From positions 1 through 51,894 of the forward strand of contig JAQBNN010000114.1 in NCBI GenBank assembly GCA_028288505.1: DNA of 51,894 nucleotides, in the 5' to 3' direction. The number at the start of each line of letters is the position of its first letter. Within the stretch, counting starts at the first letter, position 1. This stretch comes from Segetibacter sp. (lineage in GTDB: Bacteria; Bacteroidota; Bacteroidia; Chitinophagales; Chitinophagaceae). Of the stretch, positions 33,268 through 42,019 are shown piece by piece. The position numbers were made by a program, and so were the translations under genes. Under the pieces are notes generated by a model. The model saw nothing but the letters and a program-made list of their open reading frames with translations. It did no database searches and had not been told where the DNA came from.

Positions 33268-33288
33268 TTACAAGTGAGTGACACAACG
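33268..33288 (-). repeat. Intergenic dyad repeat, variant B, - orientation
   Basis: TTACAAGTGAG-TGACACAACG, the first base of GTAC changed to T. It is the right half of the pair with 33111; both halves are variant B. Confidence 0.8.
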
Positions 33289-33343
33289 ATGTCGAATGTA
33301 GCTGCTAAGCTCGTCCCAAAAAATCGAATAAAACGTTGGAAGA

Positions 33344-34465
33344 TTACCACATAACGCTACGAATCCTGTTCATTAACTGCGGGTACACCTGTCGGAAGAC
33401 ATTATTGAACATATCGTACCGGCTAGGGTCACGAAACCTTGAACCGTTGTTAACCAGCGCTAATTCATAAGTTCCTAATGCACGGCTATCGCCACGATAA
33501 GTCGCGTACTCTTCGCGCCAGCTATTGTTAACCGGGAAGTTCTCGTACAAAATCGTCCTGTTATTTGAAGGGTCTGTGATACTGCAGGTAAGGTTACCGC
33601 GTGAAACGACAGACTTTTGGGTAATATAAACTGTAGCAGTAACCGTTTGATAAATAGGTTTCTTGTCTTCAGTTGTTCCGGTTTGTATTTGTTTGGAGAC
33701 TTGCCTCGTAGTTGTATAAGTCTGGGGCATTGGAATAAAAAGTTCTTCCCACGCGATATCAACCAGCCTGTTGGGGAAGATGCGGTTGCTCCTCGCTTCC
33801 TGCTCGGTATACACCCTTATGCCTTTATCATTTCCTAACTGGAAACGCATGTCTCTTGCTATTTCCTGCTGTACATAATCGTTATTTAGCCCCCAATAGC
33901 CAAAGCTTTGTGCGTAGTAATTTACGGTGTTAATTACTACATTAAGGATGCTGGTGTTATAGGCCTGTTCTACTAACCTGTTAGCATCTTTATAACCCGG
34001 CTTTAGCTGGTTAACCCTCTGCAGAAGTTCTAAAGCGCGTACGGAAGCTTCCCGATTATTCTCACCCAGGTATTGGTTGGCTTCATTGTAAAGCTGTTCT
34101 ACCGCGTTGTCCTTGGCGAGCCTTAATTCTACATCGAACCCTTGTAGTGTTCTGGAGGAAATACCAGGCGTTCCAGCAACCGCATCAGCTAATTTATTCA
34201 GGTCGGTGTATTCCTCCATTACCCGTTCCCAGTCTTTACCGGTTCCGCCTGCTTTGTACTGATCAACATTGCTGAGGTGAGTGGCTACCGCTTTTTCGTA
34301 TGCAGCTATTACCTCGGCTGGTGTATTTGCCGACTTTGCATCCCGGTTGATCTTATTGATCATCTGGTAAACGTCCTTATCCTGGCTCGGCGTATTGCTC
34401 AAGGGACCTGTAATACCGCAACCCATAAGGGAAGCAATCAATAAGCTATAGAAAAATACCTTCAT
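33344..34465 (-). CDS. Lipoprotein of unknown function with TPR-like middle part
   Basis: The start at 34465 (MKVFFYSLLIASLMGC) gives a clean lipoprotein signal; a longer frame from 34519 would overlap the beta-lactamase gene. The 373-residue protein has helical TPR-like stretches (about residues 100-170, NREASVRALELLQRVNQLKP), then a beta-rich C-terminal part with the repeated pattern QTVTATVYITQKS. No family recognised. It follows the beta-lactamase gene by 46 bp on the same strand. Confidence 0.65.
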   Translation of the reverse strand: MKVFFYSLLIASLMGCGITGPLSNTPSQDKDVYQMINKINRDAKSANTPAEVIAAYEKAVATHLSNVDQYKAGGTGKDWERVMEEYTDLNKLADAVAGTPGISSRTLQGFDVELRLAKDNAVEQLYNEANQYLGENNREASVRALELLQRVNQLKPGYKDANRLVEQAYNTSILNVVINTVNYYAQSFGYWGLNNDYVQQEIARDMRFQLGNDKGIRVYTEQEARSNRIFPNRLVDIAWEELFIPMPQTYTTTRQVSKQIQTGTTEDKKPIYQTVTATVYITQKSVVSRGNLTCSITDPSNNRTILYENFPVNNSWREEYATYRGDSRALGTYELALVNNGSRFRDPSRYDMFNNVFRQVYPQLMNRIRSVMW

Positions 34466-34511
34466 TTTCTTTTCTCCACATTTACCGGCTACCTGCCGAT
34501 GAATATTAGAA

Positions 34512-35381
34512 TCAATCATTTAAGGAATTCCATACCAGTTTTGATATAGCTTTTGTTAAAACCCATGCTTCGTTTTCTGGCTTCCAGCTTATGTCTTTAT
34601 TGTTCTGTGTACAGATGCACAACACGTACCGACTTTTTCTTCCATTCACATACATTACTTCATTCCGGGTCGCGTCCACGGCGCCTGTTTTACTTGCTAC
34701 AAAAACCCCTGCAGGTATTTGAGAAATCCCATTCTCGTCCCAATAGTTTCGGCCCAACAAGCGTAGCATTCTCTCGCTTGTCGGCTTGTTAAGCATTTCT
34801 CCTTTTGAAATTTTTTCAAGCAGTGTTGCCATTTCTTTAGGCGTGGTTTGGCCCCAGCCGTATTTCGACCGGTTTGCCTCCCTTCCTGGCGTGCGACTGT
34901 TTACCCTCGTGGCTTCAAAACCTAAACTATCTAATATTTGGTTGATCCTTGTTCCAGATCCTGCCAGGCTTTGCAGCCATAGGCTTGCTGTGTTATCGCT
35001 CATTGTTAACATCAGCATCATTACTTTGGAAAGCTCAATCTTTTCGTCGTTTTTAAAGGAACCGAGTATGTCAACACCAGCGTAAAGGAGGCTGTCTTTA
35101 TAAATCAGCGGTTGGTCGTATGCGAGCTCGCCTTTGTTTATTTTATCCATCACTCCAATTAGTATGGGAACTTTTACCATGCTTGCAGTGGTGAATACGG
35201 TATCAGCATTAATCGAGACGATCCTATTCTTTTTAAGATCGTGAACATAAATACCTATTTGGCCGTTAAACCCCTGGAGAGTGTGCTGGATTCGTTTTTG
35301 CAGCTTTTTATCAACTTTTTGAGCATATAAACTTTCAGCGATAACAAGGGACGCGAGCAAAAGAACAAGAAAATGCCTCAT
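34512..35381 (-). CDS. Class A beta-lactamase-type serine hydrolase
   Basis: A 289-residue exported protein with a signal peptide (cleaved near SLYA-Q). The active-site motifs are all present: S67-M-V-K70, S128-D-N130, a general-base region E168-A-N170 in place of ExxLN, and K231-T-G233. This makes a true class A beta-lactamase likely, though a related PBP-like serine hydrolase is possible. It lies upstream of a lipoprotein gene on the same strand. Confidence 0.8.
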   Translation of the reverse strand: MRHFLVLLLASLVIAESLYAQKVDKKLQKRIQHTLQGFNGQIGIYVHDLKKNRIVSINADTVFTTASMVKVPILIGVMDKINKGELAYDQPLIYKDSLLYAGVDILGSFKNDEKIELSKVMMLMLTMSDNTASLWLQSLAGSGTRINQILDSLGFEATRVNSRTPGREANRSKYGWGQTTPKEMATLLEKISKGEMLNKPTSERMLRLLGRNYWDENGISQIPAGVFVASKTGAVDATRNEVMYVNGRKSRYVLCICTQNNKDISWKPENEAWVLTKAISKLVWNSLND

Positions 35382-35534
35382 AATGAAAGGATTAATTTTA
35401 ATTGTAAGTTAAGATGCTTTAACCTTTTTTTAAGTTTACCGTTTAAAATACCTTATTTATCCATTCATCAGAACAGGAAGGGGTTTTTAGCAGTTGCTCA
35501 AATTGATGTTACAACAACTCAAAAGCAATGTGTA

Positions 35535-35542
35535 TATCTTTG
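35535..35542 (+). promoter_or_regulatory. Candidate -7 element of the RND adaptor gene
   Basis: TATCTTTG matches TAnnTTTG and lies 32 bp before the ATG at 35575. No good -33 element is seen at the expected spacing. Confidence 0.35.
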
Positions 35543-35574
35543 AAATCGTCGAATTAACTAAAGCTGCAATACGA

Positions 35575-36627
35575 ATGAAGCGTGTTTTTACTGTTATACT
35601 CTTGGTAGGAAATATTATGATTGCTTGCAAAGGCAAGAAGGATGACCCAAAGAAAAACCAGGCACCACCTCCTCCTACAGTGGATGTGATTATTGTTAGT
35701 CCGCAAAGTATTTCAAATACAGTAGAAGCCAACGGATCTGTTGTTTCGGGAGAGTACGTGGAGATAAGACCAGAGATAAGCGGACGTCTTACTTATTTAA
35801 ATGTAAACGAGGGCTCTCGTATTGCTAAGGGAAGCGTAATTGCTAAAATAAATGATGCAGATCTGAGGGCACAACTAAATAAGGTAAGGGTACAACTTAG
35901 CCTTGCGCAAACAACGGTAGAGCGCTACAGTAAACTTTTAGAGATACAGGGCATCAACAGGGCAGATTACGATATTGCGCTGAACCAGGTAAATAGTCTT
36001 AGAGCTGATATAGGAATCATTCAGGCCGATATAGCCAAAACAGTTATTCGTGCACCCTTTACCGGTGTGGTTGGTTTAAGGCAAGTCAGTACCGGCGCCT
36101 ATGTATCACCACAATCTGTTTTGGCAACCCTGCAGCAGTTGGGCAATATCCGCATTGATTTTACCTTGCCCGAAAGCTATTCGAACCTTGTAACCCGTGG
36201 CAGTACAGTTGTTGTAGAAACCGACGGAGCTGGTGGCGCAAAAAGGCGGGCCACCGTTATGGCTATTGAACCGCAGGTTAGTACTACCACCCGAAACGTA
36301 TTGGTTAGGGCACGGCTGCTGGAAAACGCAGGGGTAAACCCGGGAAGTTTCGTAAAAGTATACGTAAATGCAGGCGAAGCAAATGGCATGTTGATACCGG
36401 CAAATGCAATCATTCCCGATGCGCGGGCTAAGCAGGTTGTGGTTGTAAAAGGCGGCAAAGCCAAGTTTGTAGAAATTCAAACCGGTGTTCGCCAGGAAGG
36501 AGCCGTACAGGTAACAAGCGGTTTAAATGCGGGAGACAGCGTTGTTATAAGCGGCGTATTGTTTGCCCGCCCCAATGCAGTTGTAAAAGTGAGAAGTGTA
36601 AAGCAACTGGCTGAAGTTATTAAATAA
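35575..36627 (+). CDS. RND efflux periplasmic adaptor (membrane fusion lipoprotein)
   Basis: Bridges the inner-membrane pump and the outer-membrane channel. The ATG at 35575 (MKRVFTVILLVGNIMIAC) gives a lipoprotein signal with the lipobox MIAC; the frame's earlier start at 35494 would bury it. The 350 residues have the usual order: barrel-sandwich half (GSVVSGEYVEIRPEISGRL), a short coiled-coil hairpin (about 110-160), the second half (VIRAPFTGVVGLR) and beta-barrel parts. The pump gene follows, but after a 377-bp gap that holds two dyad repeats. Confidence 0.9.
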   Translation: MKRVFTVILLVGNIMIACKGKKDDPKKNQAPPPPTVDVIIVSPQSISNTVEANGSVVSGEYVEIRPEISGRLTYLNVNEGSRIAKGSVIAKINDADLRAQLNKVRVQLSLAQTTVERYSKLLEIQGINRADYDIALNQVNSLRADIGIIQADIAKTVIRAPFTGVVGLRQVSTGAYVSPQSVLATLQQLGNIRIDFTLPESYSNLVTRGSTVVVETDGAGGAKRRATVMAIEPQVSTTTRNVLVRARLLENAGVNPGSFVKVYVNAGEANGMLIPANAIIPDARAKQVVVVKGGKAKFVEIQTGVRQEGAVQVTSGLNAGDSVVISGVLFARPNAVVKVRSVKQLAEVIK

Positions 36628-36700
36628 GCAACTACAATTTTTAGGGGTTAAGTTTTAGAATTTTTTTGTGGGCCGGGCAAAGTTATTACTATTAAACAGC

Positions 36701-36721
36701 CGTTGCGTCGCACTCTTGTAC
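36701..36721 (+). repeat. Intergenic dyad repeat, variant A, + orientation
   Basis: CTATTAAACAGC (type-1 flank) then the exact core CGTTGCGTCGC-ACTCTTGTAC. It is the left half of a pair inside the RND operon. Confidence 0.85.
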
Positions 36722-36841
36722 GGGAAGTTCTTTGGGGAGCGAATGCTGCGAACCAGGACGACCTTCGAGACCTAAAGTTCGAGAGTCTTACCGGTCTCAC
36801 CGTTTTTGCAGGCAGGAAAGGACGATGCCAATAGGTTTGCC

Positions 36842-36867
36842 GATGAAGTGATTGCGACGCAACGATG
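36842..36867 (-). repeat. Intergenic dyad repeat, variant C, - orientation
   Basis: GATGAAGTGAT-TGCGACGCAACG followed by ATGATGCTATGAAAAAC (type-2 flank). It is a different variant from its partner at 36701. Confidence 0.7.
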
Positions 36868-37004
36868 ATGCTATGAAAAACGATTGCCGGTATCAAAAAA
36901 AATAACAGCCGTAAGAAGCCAACCTAACCCTGAACAAGGCTTTCAACCAAACTTAACTGCAGAGGCTCTCGATAATAATTATAAACAAGACGGGATCTAT
37001 ACTC

Positions 37005-40000
37005 ATGAATATATCAGAATTATCATTACGAAGACCGGTGCTGGCAACAGTAATCAACCTGTTGATTATACTGTTTGGTATTGTAGGATTTAGTTTTTTA
37101 AGTGTGCGGGAATACCCGGCAATTGATCCGCCAATTGTAAACGTGAGAACTTCGTACAGTGGCGCCAACTCCGATATTATTGAGACCCAGATTACGGAGC
37201 CAATCGAAAAAGCAGTGAACGGTATCCCTGGTATTAAAAGTATTACATCGTCGAGTAGTGCCGGTTCGAGCAATATTACGGTGGAGTTTGAACTGAATGT
37301 ACCACTTGAAGAGGCGGCTAATGATGTGCGTGATAAAGTGAGCCAGGCAGCAAGAAGCTTACCTGAAGATCTTGACGGTCCACCGATTGTGAGTAAGGCT
37401 GACGCCAATAGCGAATTTATAATTTTAATGGCAGTGCAAAGCCGTACCAAAGGTCTACTTGAACTAAGCGACTACGCAGAGAATGTGCTTTTAGAACGCT
37501 TTCAAACAATACCTGAAGTAAGTGCTGTAAACATTTTTGGGCAGAAGCGTTACGCCATGCGGATCTGGTTACAGCCCAATAAATTGTCTGCTTTTAATAT
37601 CTCGTTTACCGAAGTTCAAAATTCTTTGAACCGGGAAAACGTTGAACTTCCTGCCGGTAAAATCTCCGGAAACAATACCGAGCTGATTATTCGTACGCTC
37701 GGTAGATTAACGACAGAATCTGATTTTAATAACCTGATTGTTCGGCAGGATTCTGCAGGTATTGTAAGATTGAGTGATGTTGCGAAGGTTGAGCTTGGTC
37801 CACAGAACGAAGAATCAAGCTGGAAGTACAATGGTGTAAATGCCGTGGGTATGGCTATCATTCCTCAGCCCGGCGCTAACTATATTAATATCTCAAACGA
37901 ATTTAATAAGCGACTCGAGGAGATAAAGAGTACAGAAAAGGCGGATATAGAAATGAACGTGCTTGTTGATACAACACGTAATGTTAGAAAATCGCTTGCG
38001 GAAGTTGAAGAGACTTTGCTGATTTCACTTTGTCTTGTAATCCTCGTAATCTTCTTCTTTTTCAGGAACTGGTTAATTGCCATCCGACCATTGATAGATA
38101 TTCCCATCTCCCTGGTTTCCTGTTTCTTCATCATGTATATAGCCGGTTTTTCAATCAATGTATTAACACTGCTCGCCATTGTACTCGCAACCGGGCTTGT
38201 GGTAGATGATGGAATTGTGGTAACAGAAAACATCTTTAGAAAGCTGGAAGAAGGCATGTCGATAAGAAAGGCAGCACTCGTAGGTAGCCGGGAGATTTTC
38301 TTTGCCGTTATATCTACATCAATAACACTTGCCGTTGTGTTTCTTCCGGTTATATTTCTCGAGGGTTTTGTGGGAAGGTTGTTCCGTGAGTTTGGGGTAG
38401 TAGTGGCGGGAGCGGTACTGGTCTCGGCACTCGTTTCGTTAACCATTACGCCTGTACTTAATGTATACATGACGAAAAAGAACAGCGGACATGGTAAGTT
38501 TTATGAAAGAACAGAGCCGTTCTTTCAAAAGATGGAAAGCGGTTACAAAAATCTTTTAACGAGGTTCTTAAGGGTTAGATGGATGGCTTGGGTGCTGGTG
38601 GCTGTTTGCGGTGTCATGATCTTTTTAATAGGTGGTAGCATTCAAAACGAAATTGCGCCCTTGGAAGATAAGAGTAATGTAAGGTTTAATATAACAGGCC
38701 CTGAAGGTGCGAGTTACGATTACATGGTGAACGTAGGCAACGACCTTGTTAATTACTTATACGATTCTGTACCAGAACGTGATTTTGTGTTTGGTGCCAT
38801 CCCAGGTTTTGGTGGTTCTGGTGTTAACTCCGGCAGTTTAAGACTTGCCCTTGTTCCACCTAACGAAAGAAACCGATCACAATCAGAAATTGCAAAGGAG
38901 ATGCAGGGGAAAATGAGGAGGTTTAATAATGCAAGGATATTTCCTGTTGAAGAACAAACTATTTCTGTAGGTGGGGGAAGGGGATCTCTTCCTGTGCAAT
39001 TCATTATCCAGAACTTAAATTTTGATAAGATAAAAGAAGCCATTCCGAAGTTTTTAGAAGAAGCGAAAAAAGACCCGACTTTCGCGAACGTGGATGTGAA
39101 CTTAAAGTTTAACAAGCCCGAACTTCAATTGCAAATCGACAGGATAAAAGCAAAGGATCTTGGTTTATCTATCACAGATGTTGGTGGTGCAGTATCAAGT
39201 GCCTTTAGTGGAAGAAGAGCCGGTTACTTTACAATGAACGGCCGACAATATGAAGTAATCTCGCAAGTAGAAAGATCTGAAAGAAATGAGCCTGTAGACA
39301 TTAATAATATTTACGTTAGAAACACAGCCGGAGAAAATATCCCGTTGAGTTCTGTGGTAAGTATGGTGGAAACCAGTAACCCGCCCACCCTTTACCATTA
39401 TAACCGTTTTAAATCTGCCACTATGCAGGCTTCGCTTGCTGAAGGGAAAACAATTGGCGATGGTGTAAAATCGATGCAGGCAATTGCTGATCGGATCTTA
39501 GATGAAAGTTTTCAAACCTCGTTAAGCGGCCCTTCGCGTGACTATGCCGAGAGTTCGAGCAACACCAGCTTTGCCTTTGGCTTGGCCTTGTTGCTGATCT
39601 ACCTCGTATTGGCTGCACAATTCGAAAGTTTTACTGATCCATTTATTATCATGATCACAGTACCGCTTGCTTTGGCTGGAGCATTGTTAAGCCTTTGGTT
39701 ATTTGGCCAAACGCTCAATATCTTCTCTCAAATCGGTATGATCATGCTGATAGGTCTTGTTACCAAGAACGGGATACTTATTGTGGAATTTGCGAATCAA
39801 AAAAGGGAGCAGGGACTTCCTAAAGTGCAGGCAGTGCTGGAGGCTTCTGCACAAAGATTACGACCTATTTTGATGACGAGCTTAGCTACCGCTTTGGGGG
39901 CCTTGCCAATTGCTATGAGTTTAGGCGCAGCTGCTACAAGCCGTATCCCCTTAGGTATTGTTATCGTTGGTGGTATACTGTTCTCGTTGTTGTTAACCTT

Positions 40001-40160
40001 ATTAGTTATACCTGCTATCTACACGTTCATGAGCGGTAAACATAAAAAGGACACGAACAAAGAATACGATGATGTTATAAGGGAGGAGCACTTACACAGT
40101 AATGGCAACGGCTTAGTGCAGGAAAAAAAGGATGAGAAAATAATCATTACCGATGTATAA
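37005..40160 (+). CDS. RND efflux pump, HAE-1 (AcrB/MexB-type) permease
   Basis: A proton-driven multidrug exporter. The 1051 residues match the family length. The proton-relay Asp pair lies in ATGLVVDDGIVV (helix 4), the essential Lys in VTKNGILIVEF (helix 10), and the two large periplasmic loops are present. The DD motif and overall form fit the drug-exporting HAE-1 group rather than the heavy-metal group. TolC follows 37 bp later. Confidence 0.92.
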   Translation: MNISELSLRRPVLATVINLLIILFGIVGFSFLSVREYPAIDPPIVNVRTSYSGANSDIIETQITEPIEKAVNGIPGIKSITSSSSAGSSNITVEFELNVPLEEAANDVRDKVSQAARSLPEDLDGPPIVSKADANSEFIILMAVQSRTKGLLELSDYAENVLLERFQTIPEVSAVNIFGQKRYAMRIWLQPNKLSAFNISFTEVQNSLNRENVELPAGKISGNNTELIIRTLGRLTTESDFNNLIVRQDSAGIVRLSDVAKVELGPQNEESSWKYNGVNAVGMAIIPQPGANYINISNEFNKRLEEIKSTEKADIEMNVLVDTTRNVRKSLAEVEETLLISLCLVILVIFFFFRNWLIAIRPLIDIPISLVSCFFIMYIAGFSINVLTLLAIVLATGLVVDDGIVVTENIFRKLEEGMSIRKAALVGSREIFFAVISTSITLAVVFLPVIFLEGFVGRLFREFGVVVAGAVLVSALVSLTITPVLNVYMTKKNSGHGKFYERTEPFFQKMESGYKNLLTRFLRVRWMAWVLVAVCGVMIFLIGGSIQNEIAPLEDKSNVRFNITGPEGASYDYMVNVGNDLVNYLYDSVPERDFVFGAIPGFGGSGVNSGSLRLALVPPNERNRSQSEIAKEMQGKMRRFNNARIFPVEEQTISVGGGRGSLPVQFIIQNLNFDKIKEAIPKFLEEAKKDPTFANVDVNLKFNKPELQLQIDRIKAKDLGLSITDVGGAVSSAFSGRRAGYFTMNGRQYEVISQVERSERNEPVDINNIYVRNTAGENIPLSSVVSMVETSNPPTLYHYNRFKSATMQASLAEGKTIGDGVKSMQAIADRILDESFQTSLSGPSRDYAESSSNTSFAFGLALLLIYLVLAAQFESFTDPFIIMITVPLALAGALLSLWLFGQTLNIFSQIGMIMLIGLVTKNGILIVEFANQKREQGLPKVQAVLEASAQRLRPILMTSLATALGALPIAMSLGAAATSRIPLGIVIVGGILFSLLLTLLVIPAIYTFMSGKHKKDTNKEYDDVIREEHLHSNGNGLVQEKKDEKIIITDV

Positions 40161-40197
40161 TAATTCGCTTAAAAAGAATAGGAAATAAATAAAACGG

Positions 40198-41496
40198 ATG
40201 AAGAGAGTTATAATTATCTCCCTGCTATTGATAGGTTCACTGAACCTGCTTGCACAGGAAAGGCTAACACTGGAAGAGGCCATAAACATAGCCCTAAAGA
40301 ATAGCCTTGATATACGAATAGCAAGAAACAATCTTGAAGCCAGCATAATTGGAAACCATATAAGTATGGCTGGTGGTTTGCCTGAGATTTCTGCAACAGC
40401 CAGTAATACCCGGTCGCTTACCAACTTAAGGCAAGAGTTAAGCAATGGCACTGTTACGAAAAGGAGCGGTGCTGCTAACAATCAAATACAGAGCGGACTT
40501 GCAGCTAGCTACGTGTTGTTTAATGGCTTCAGGGTGTATGCTACAAAAGGCAGGTTAGCTGCTTTAGAAAATCAAAGCGAAACACTCATCACGGTGCATA
40601 TACAAAATACAATTGCAGGCGTGATGCTGAAATATTATGACATTGTCCGCCAGCATAGTTACCTAAGAACAATAAGAGAATCTTTAGCTGTTACACTACA
40701 GCGTAAAAGATTGGCTGAAGCAAGGCAGAGTGTCGGGTTAGCTAACAATGCAGATACTTACCAGGCGCTGCTCGATTCTACTGCCGCAGTGCAGGAACTA
40801 CTTTCGCAGGAGCTTATAATTAACCAGTCGAAGGCTGACTTAATGAATTTGCTTACACAAAGGCCTGATAGTTCATTTGAAATAAGCGATACTATTATAA
40901 TAGACTCTACAGTTAACATGGGTGCTGTAATGGCAAACCTTGAACAAAATGCTGAAGTGTTGTCTGCTGAGCAACAAATAACCATCAATGAACTTATAGT
41001 AAGAGAAATTGGTGCACAACGTTATCCATCAGTGGCGATTAATGGCGGTTACAATTTTAACCGCAGCCAAAATGCGGCAGGTTTTACATTGCTTAACCAA
41101 ACACGAGGTCCTTTTGTAGGGCTTAGTTTAGCAGTTCCTATTTTTAACGGAGGCCAGTTTCGTAGGCAACAACGGGTAGCTGAAGTAGATGTAAACAATG
41201 CACGACTAACAAGGCAAAACCTCGTAAACGATTTGCAGTCAAGTGCAGTAAAGGCTTACCAGGCTTATCAAAATAACCTTGCTCGCCTGGCTAGCGAAAG
41301 AGAGAATAATAGAATTGCTGCTGCCTTGCTTAGTCTTGTTCAGCAGCGTATCGACTTAGGTGTAGGAACTATTGTTGATGTGCGTGAAGCCCAAAGAAGC
41401 TTTGTTGAAGCAGGCTACCGACTAGTTAATTTGGCATATGCTGCAAAGGTTGCTGAAATAGAATTGAAGAGAATAGCTACACAGCTCGTACCATAA
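40198..41496 (+). CDS. TolC-family outer-membrane efflux channel
   Basis: The outer-membrane duct of the same RND system. The signal peptide ends near LNLLAQ. The 432 residues have two outer-membrane efflux protein repeats rich in long helices, with LTLEEAINIALKNSLDI at the start of the first and GGQFRRQQRVAEVDVNNARL in the second. It ends the operon and is followed by a strong terminator. Confidence 0.9.
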   Translation: MKRVIIISLLLIGSLNLLAQERLTLEEAINIALKNSLDIRIARNNLEASIIGNHISMAGGLPEISATASNTRSLTNLRQELSNGTVTKRSGAANNQIQSGLAASYVLFNGFRVYATKGRLAALENQSETLITVHIQNTIAGVMLKYYDIVRQHSYLRTIRESLAVTLQRKRLAEARQSVGLANNADTYQALLDSTAAVQELLSQELIINQSKADLMNLLTQRPDSSFEISDTIIIDSTVNMGAVMANLEQNAEVLSAEQQITINELIVREIGAQRYPSVAINGGYNFNRSQNAAGFTLLNQTRGPFVGLSLAVPIFNGGQFRRQQRVAEVDVNNARLTRQNLVNDLQSSAVKAYQAYQNNLARLASERENNRIAAALLSLVQQRIDLGVGTIVDVREAQRSFVEAGYRLVNLAYAAKVAEIELKRIATQLVP

Positions 41497-41519
41497 ATAT
41501 TTACTGTCCTTATAAAAAA

Positions 41520-41546
41520 GCCCTGCTGTTTCAGCGGGGCTTTTTT
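41520..41546 (+). terminator. Intrinsic terminator of the RND operon
   Basis: Arms GCCCTGCTG (41520-41528) and CAGCGGGGC (41532-41540), nine pairs with a three-base loop, followed by six T. Confidence 0.85.
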
Positions 41547-41607
41547 ATGCACGTTGCGAACCAAGTGATCTTTTGTTACCAATGCTTCATAATATCTATT
41601 ATACTTT

Positions 41608-41628
41608 TCTTGCGTCTCACTCTTGTAC
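41608..41628 (+). repeat. Intergenic dyad repeat, diverged variant A, + orientation
   Basis: TTCTTGCGTCTCAC-TCTTGTAC; the dyad is broken on one side (CTC for CGC). It is the left half of a pair with 41738. Confidence 0.72.
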
Positions 41629-41737
41629 AGTTTATCGCTAGGCAGCTTTTAACTAATAGAAGTAAGCGCACGGCGTTATAAACTCACTATATACTATTCA
41701 TAACGTCCCAGCACAATTGCTGATACAAATGCTATAA

Positions 41738-41758
41738 GTACAAGAGTGCGACGCAACG
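41738..41758 (-). repeat. Intergenic dyad repeat, variant A, - orientation
   Basis: GTACAAGAG-TGCGACGCAACG then ATGTATAATAGTGGCACCAA, a version of the type-1 flank. It is the right half of the pair, 109 bp from its partner. Confidence 0.85.
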
Positions 41759-42019
41759 ATGTATAATAGTGGCACCAAGGCCCGGCCCAAAATATCCTTC
41801 TAAAAAATGCTAAGCATAAGTAAACAAGTAGCAAAGCAGAGCTATGTAATGGCGATTTAGAAATATATAGTTGTGTGCGCATGTTTAACCCAATCGGTTT
41901 AACCCATAGCCGAATTGTATAACGCAGCAATTACTTTTTTAAGAAGCCGTTTAAGTAATAACCAGTCACTTAGAAAGACTAATATCCTATATCCAAATCC
42001 TAAGTCCTGATATCCATTT

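Larger units (their letters stand above)
32944..33343. other. Intergenic region between feoB and the lipoprotein gene
   Basis: Carries a convergent pair of variant B repeats (33111, 33268), a weak minus-strand terminator (33184-33212) between them and the feoB -7 element at the left end. No gene seen. No recognisable Fur box. Confidence 0.5.
36628..37004. other. Repeat-containing insertion inside the RND operon
   Basis: A 377-bp gap between adaptor and pump genes, which are usually separated by few bases. It contains a convergent pair of dyad repeats (36701, 36842), with a stretch between them that looks more GC-rich than its surroundings. No gene or terminator seen. A promoter for the pump could lie in the last 130 bp. 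Confidence 0.55.
41497..42019. other. Intergenic region between tolC and the 705-aa lipoprotein gene
   Basis: Contains the operon terminator and a convergent pair of variant A repeats (41608, 41738). I see no gene and no good -7 element before 42020; the 160 bp before the start are very A/T-rich. Confidence 0.5.

Noticed and set aside
37880-38470. 196-codon frame antisense to the RND pump gene
   Set aside because: A Ser/Thr/Ile-rich shadow of helices in the real gene.
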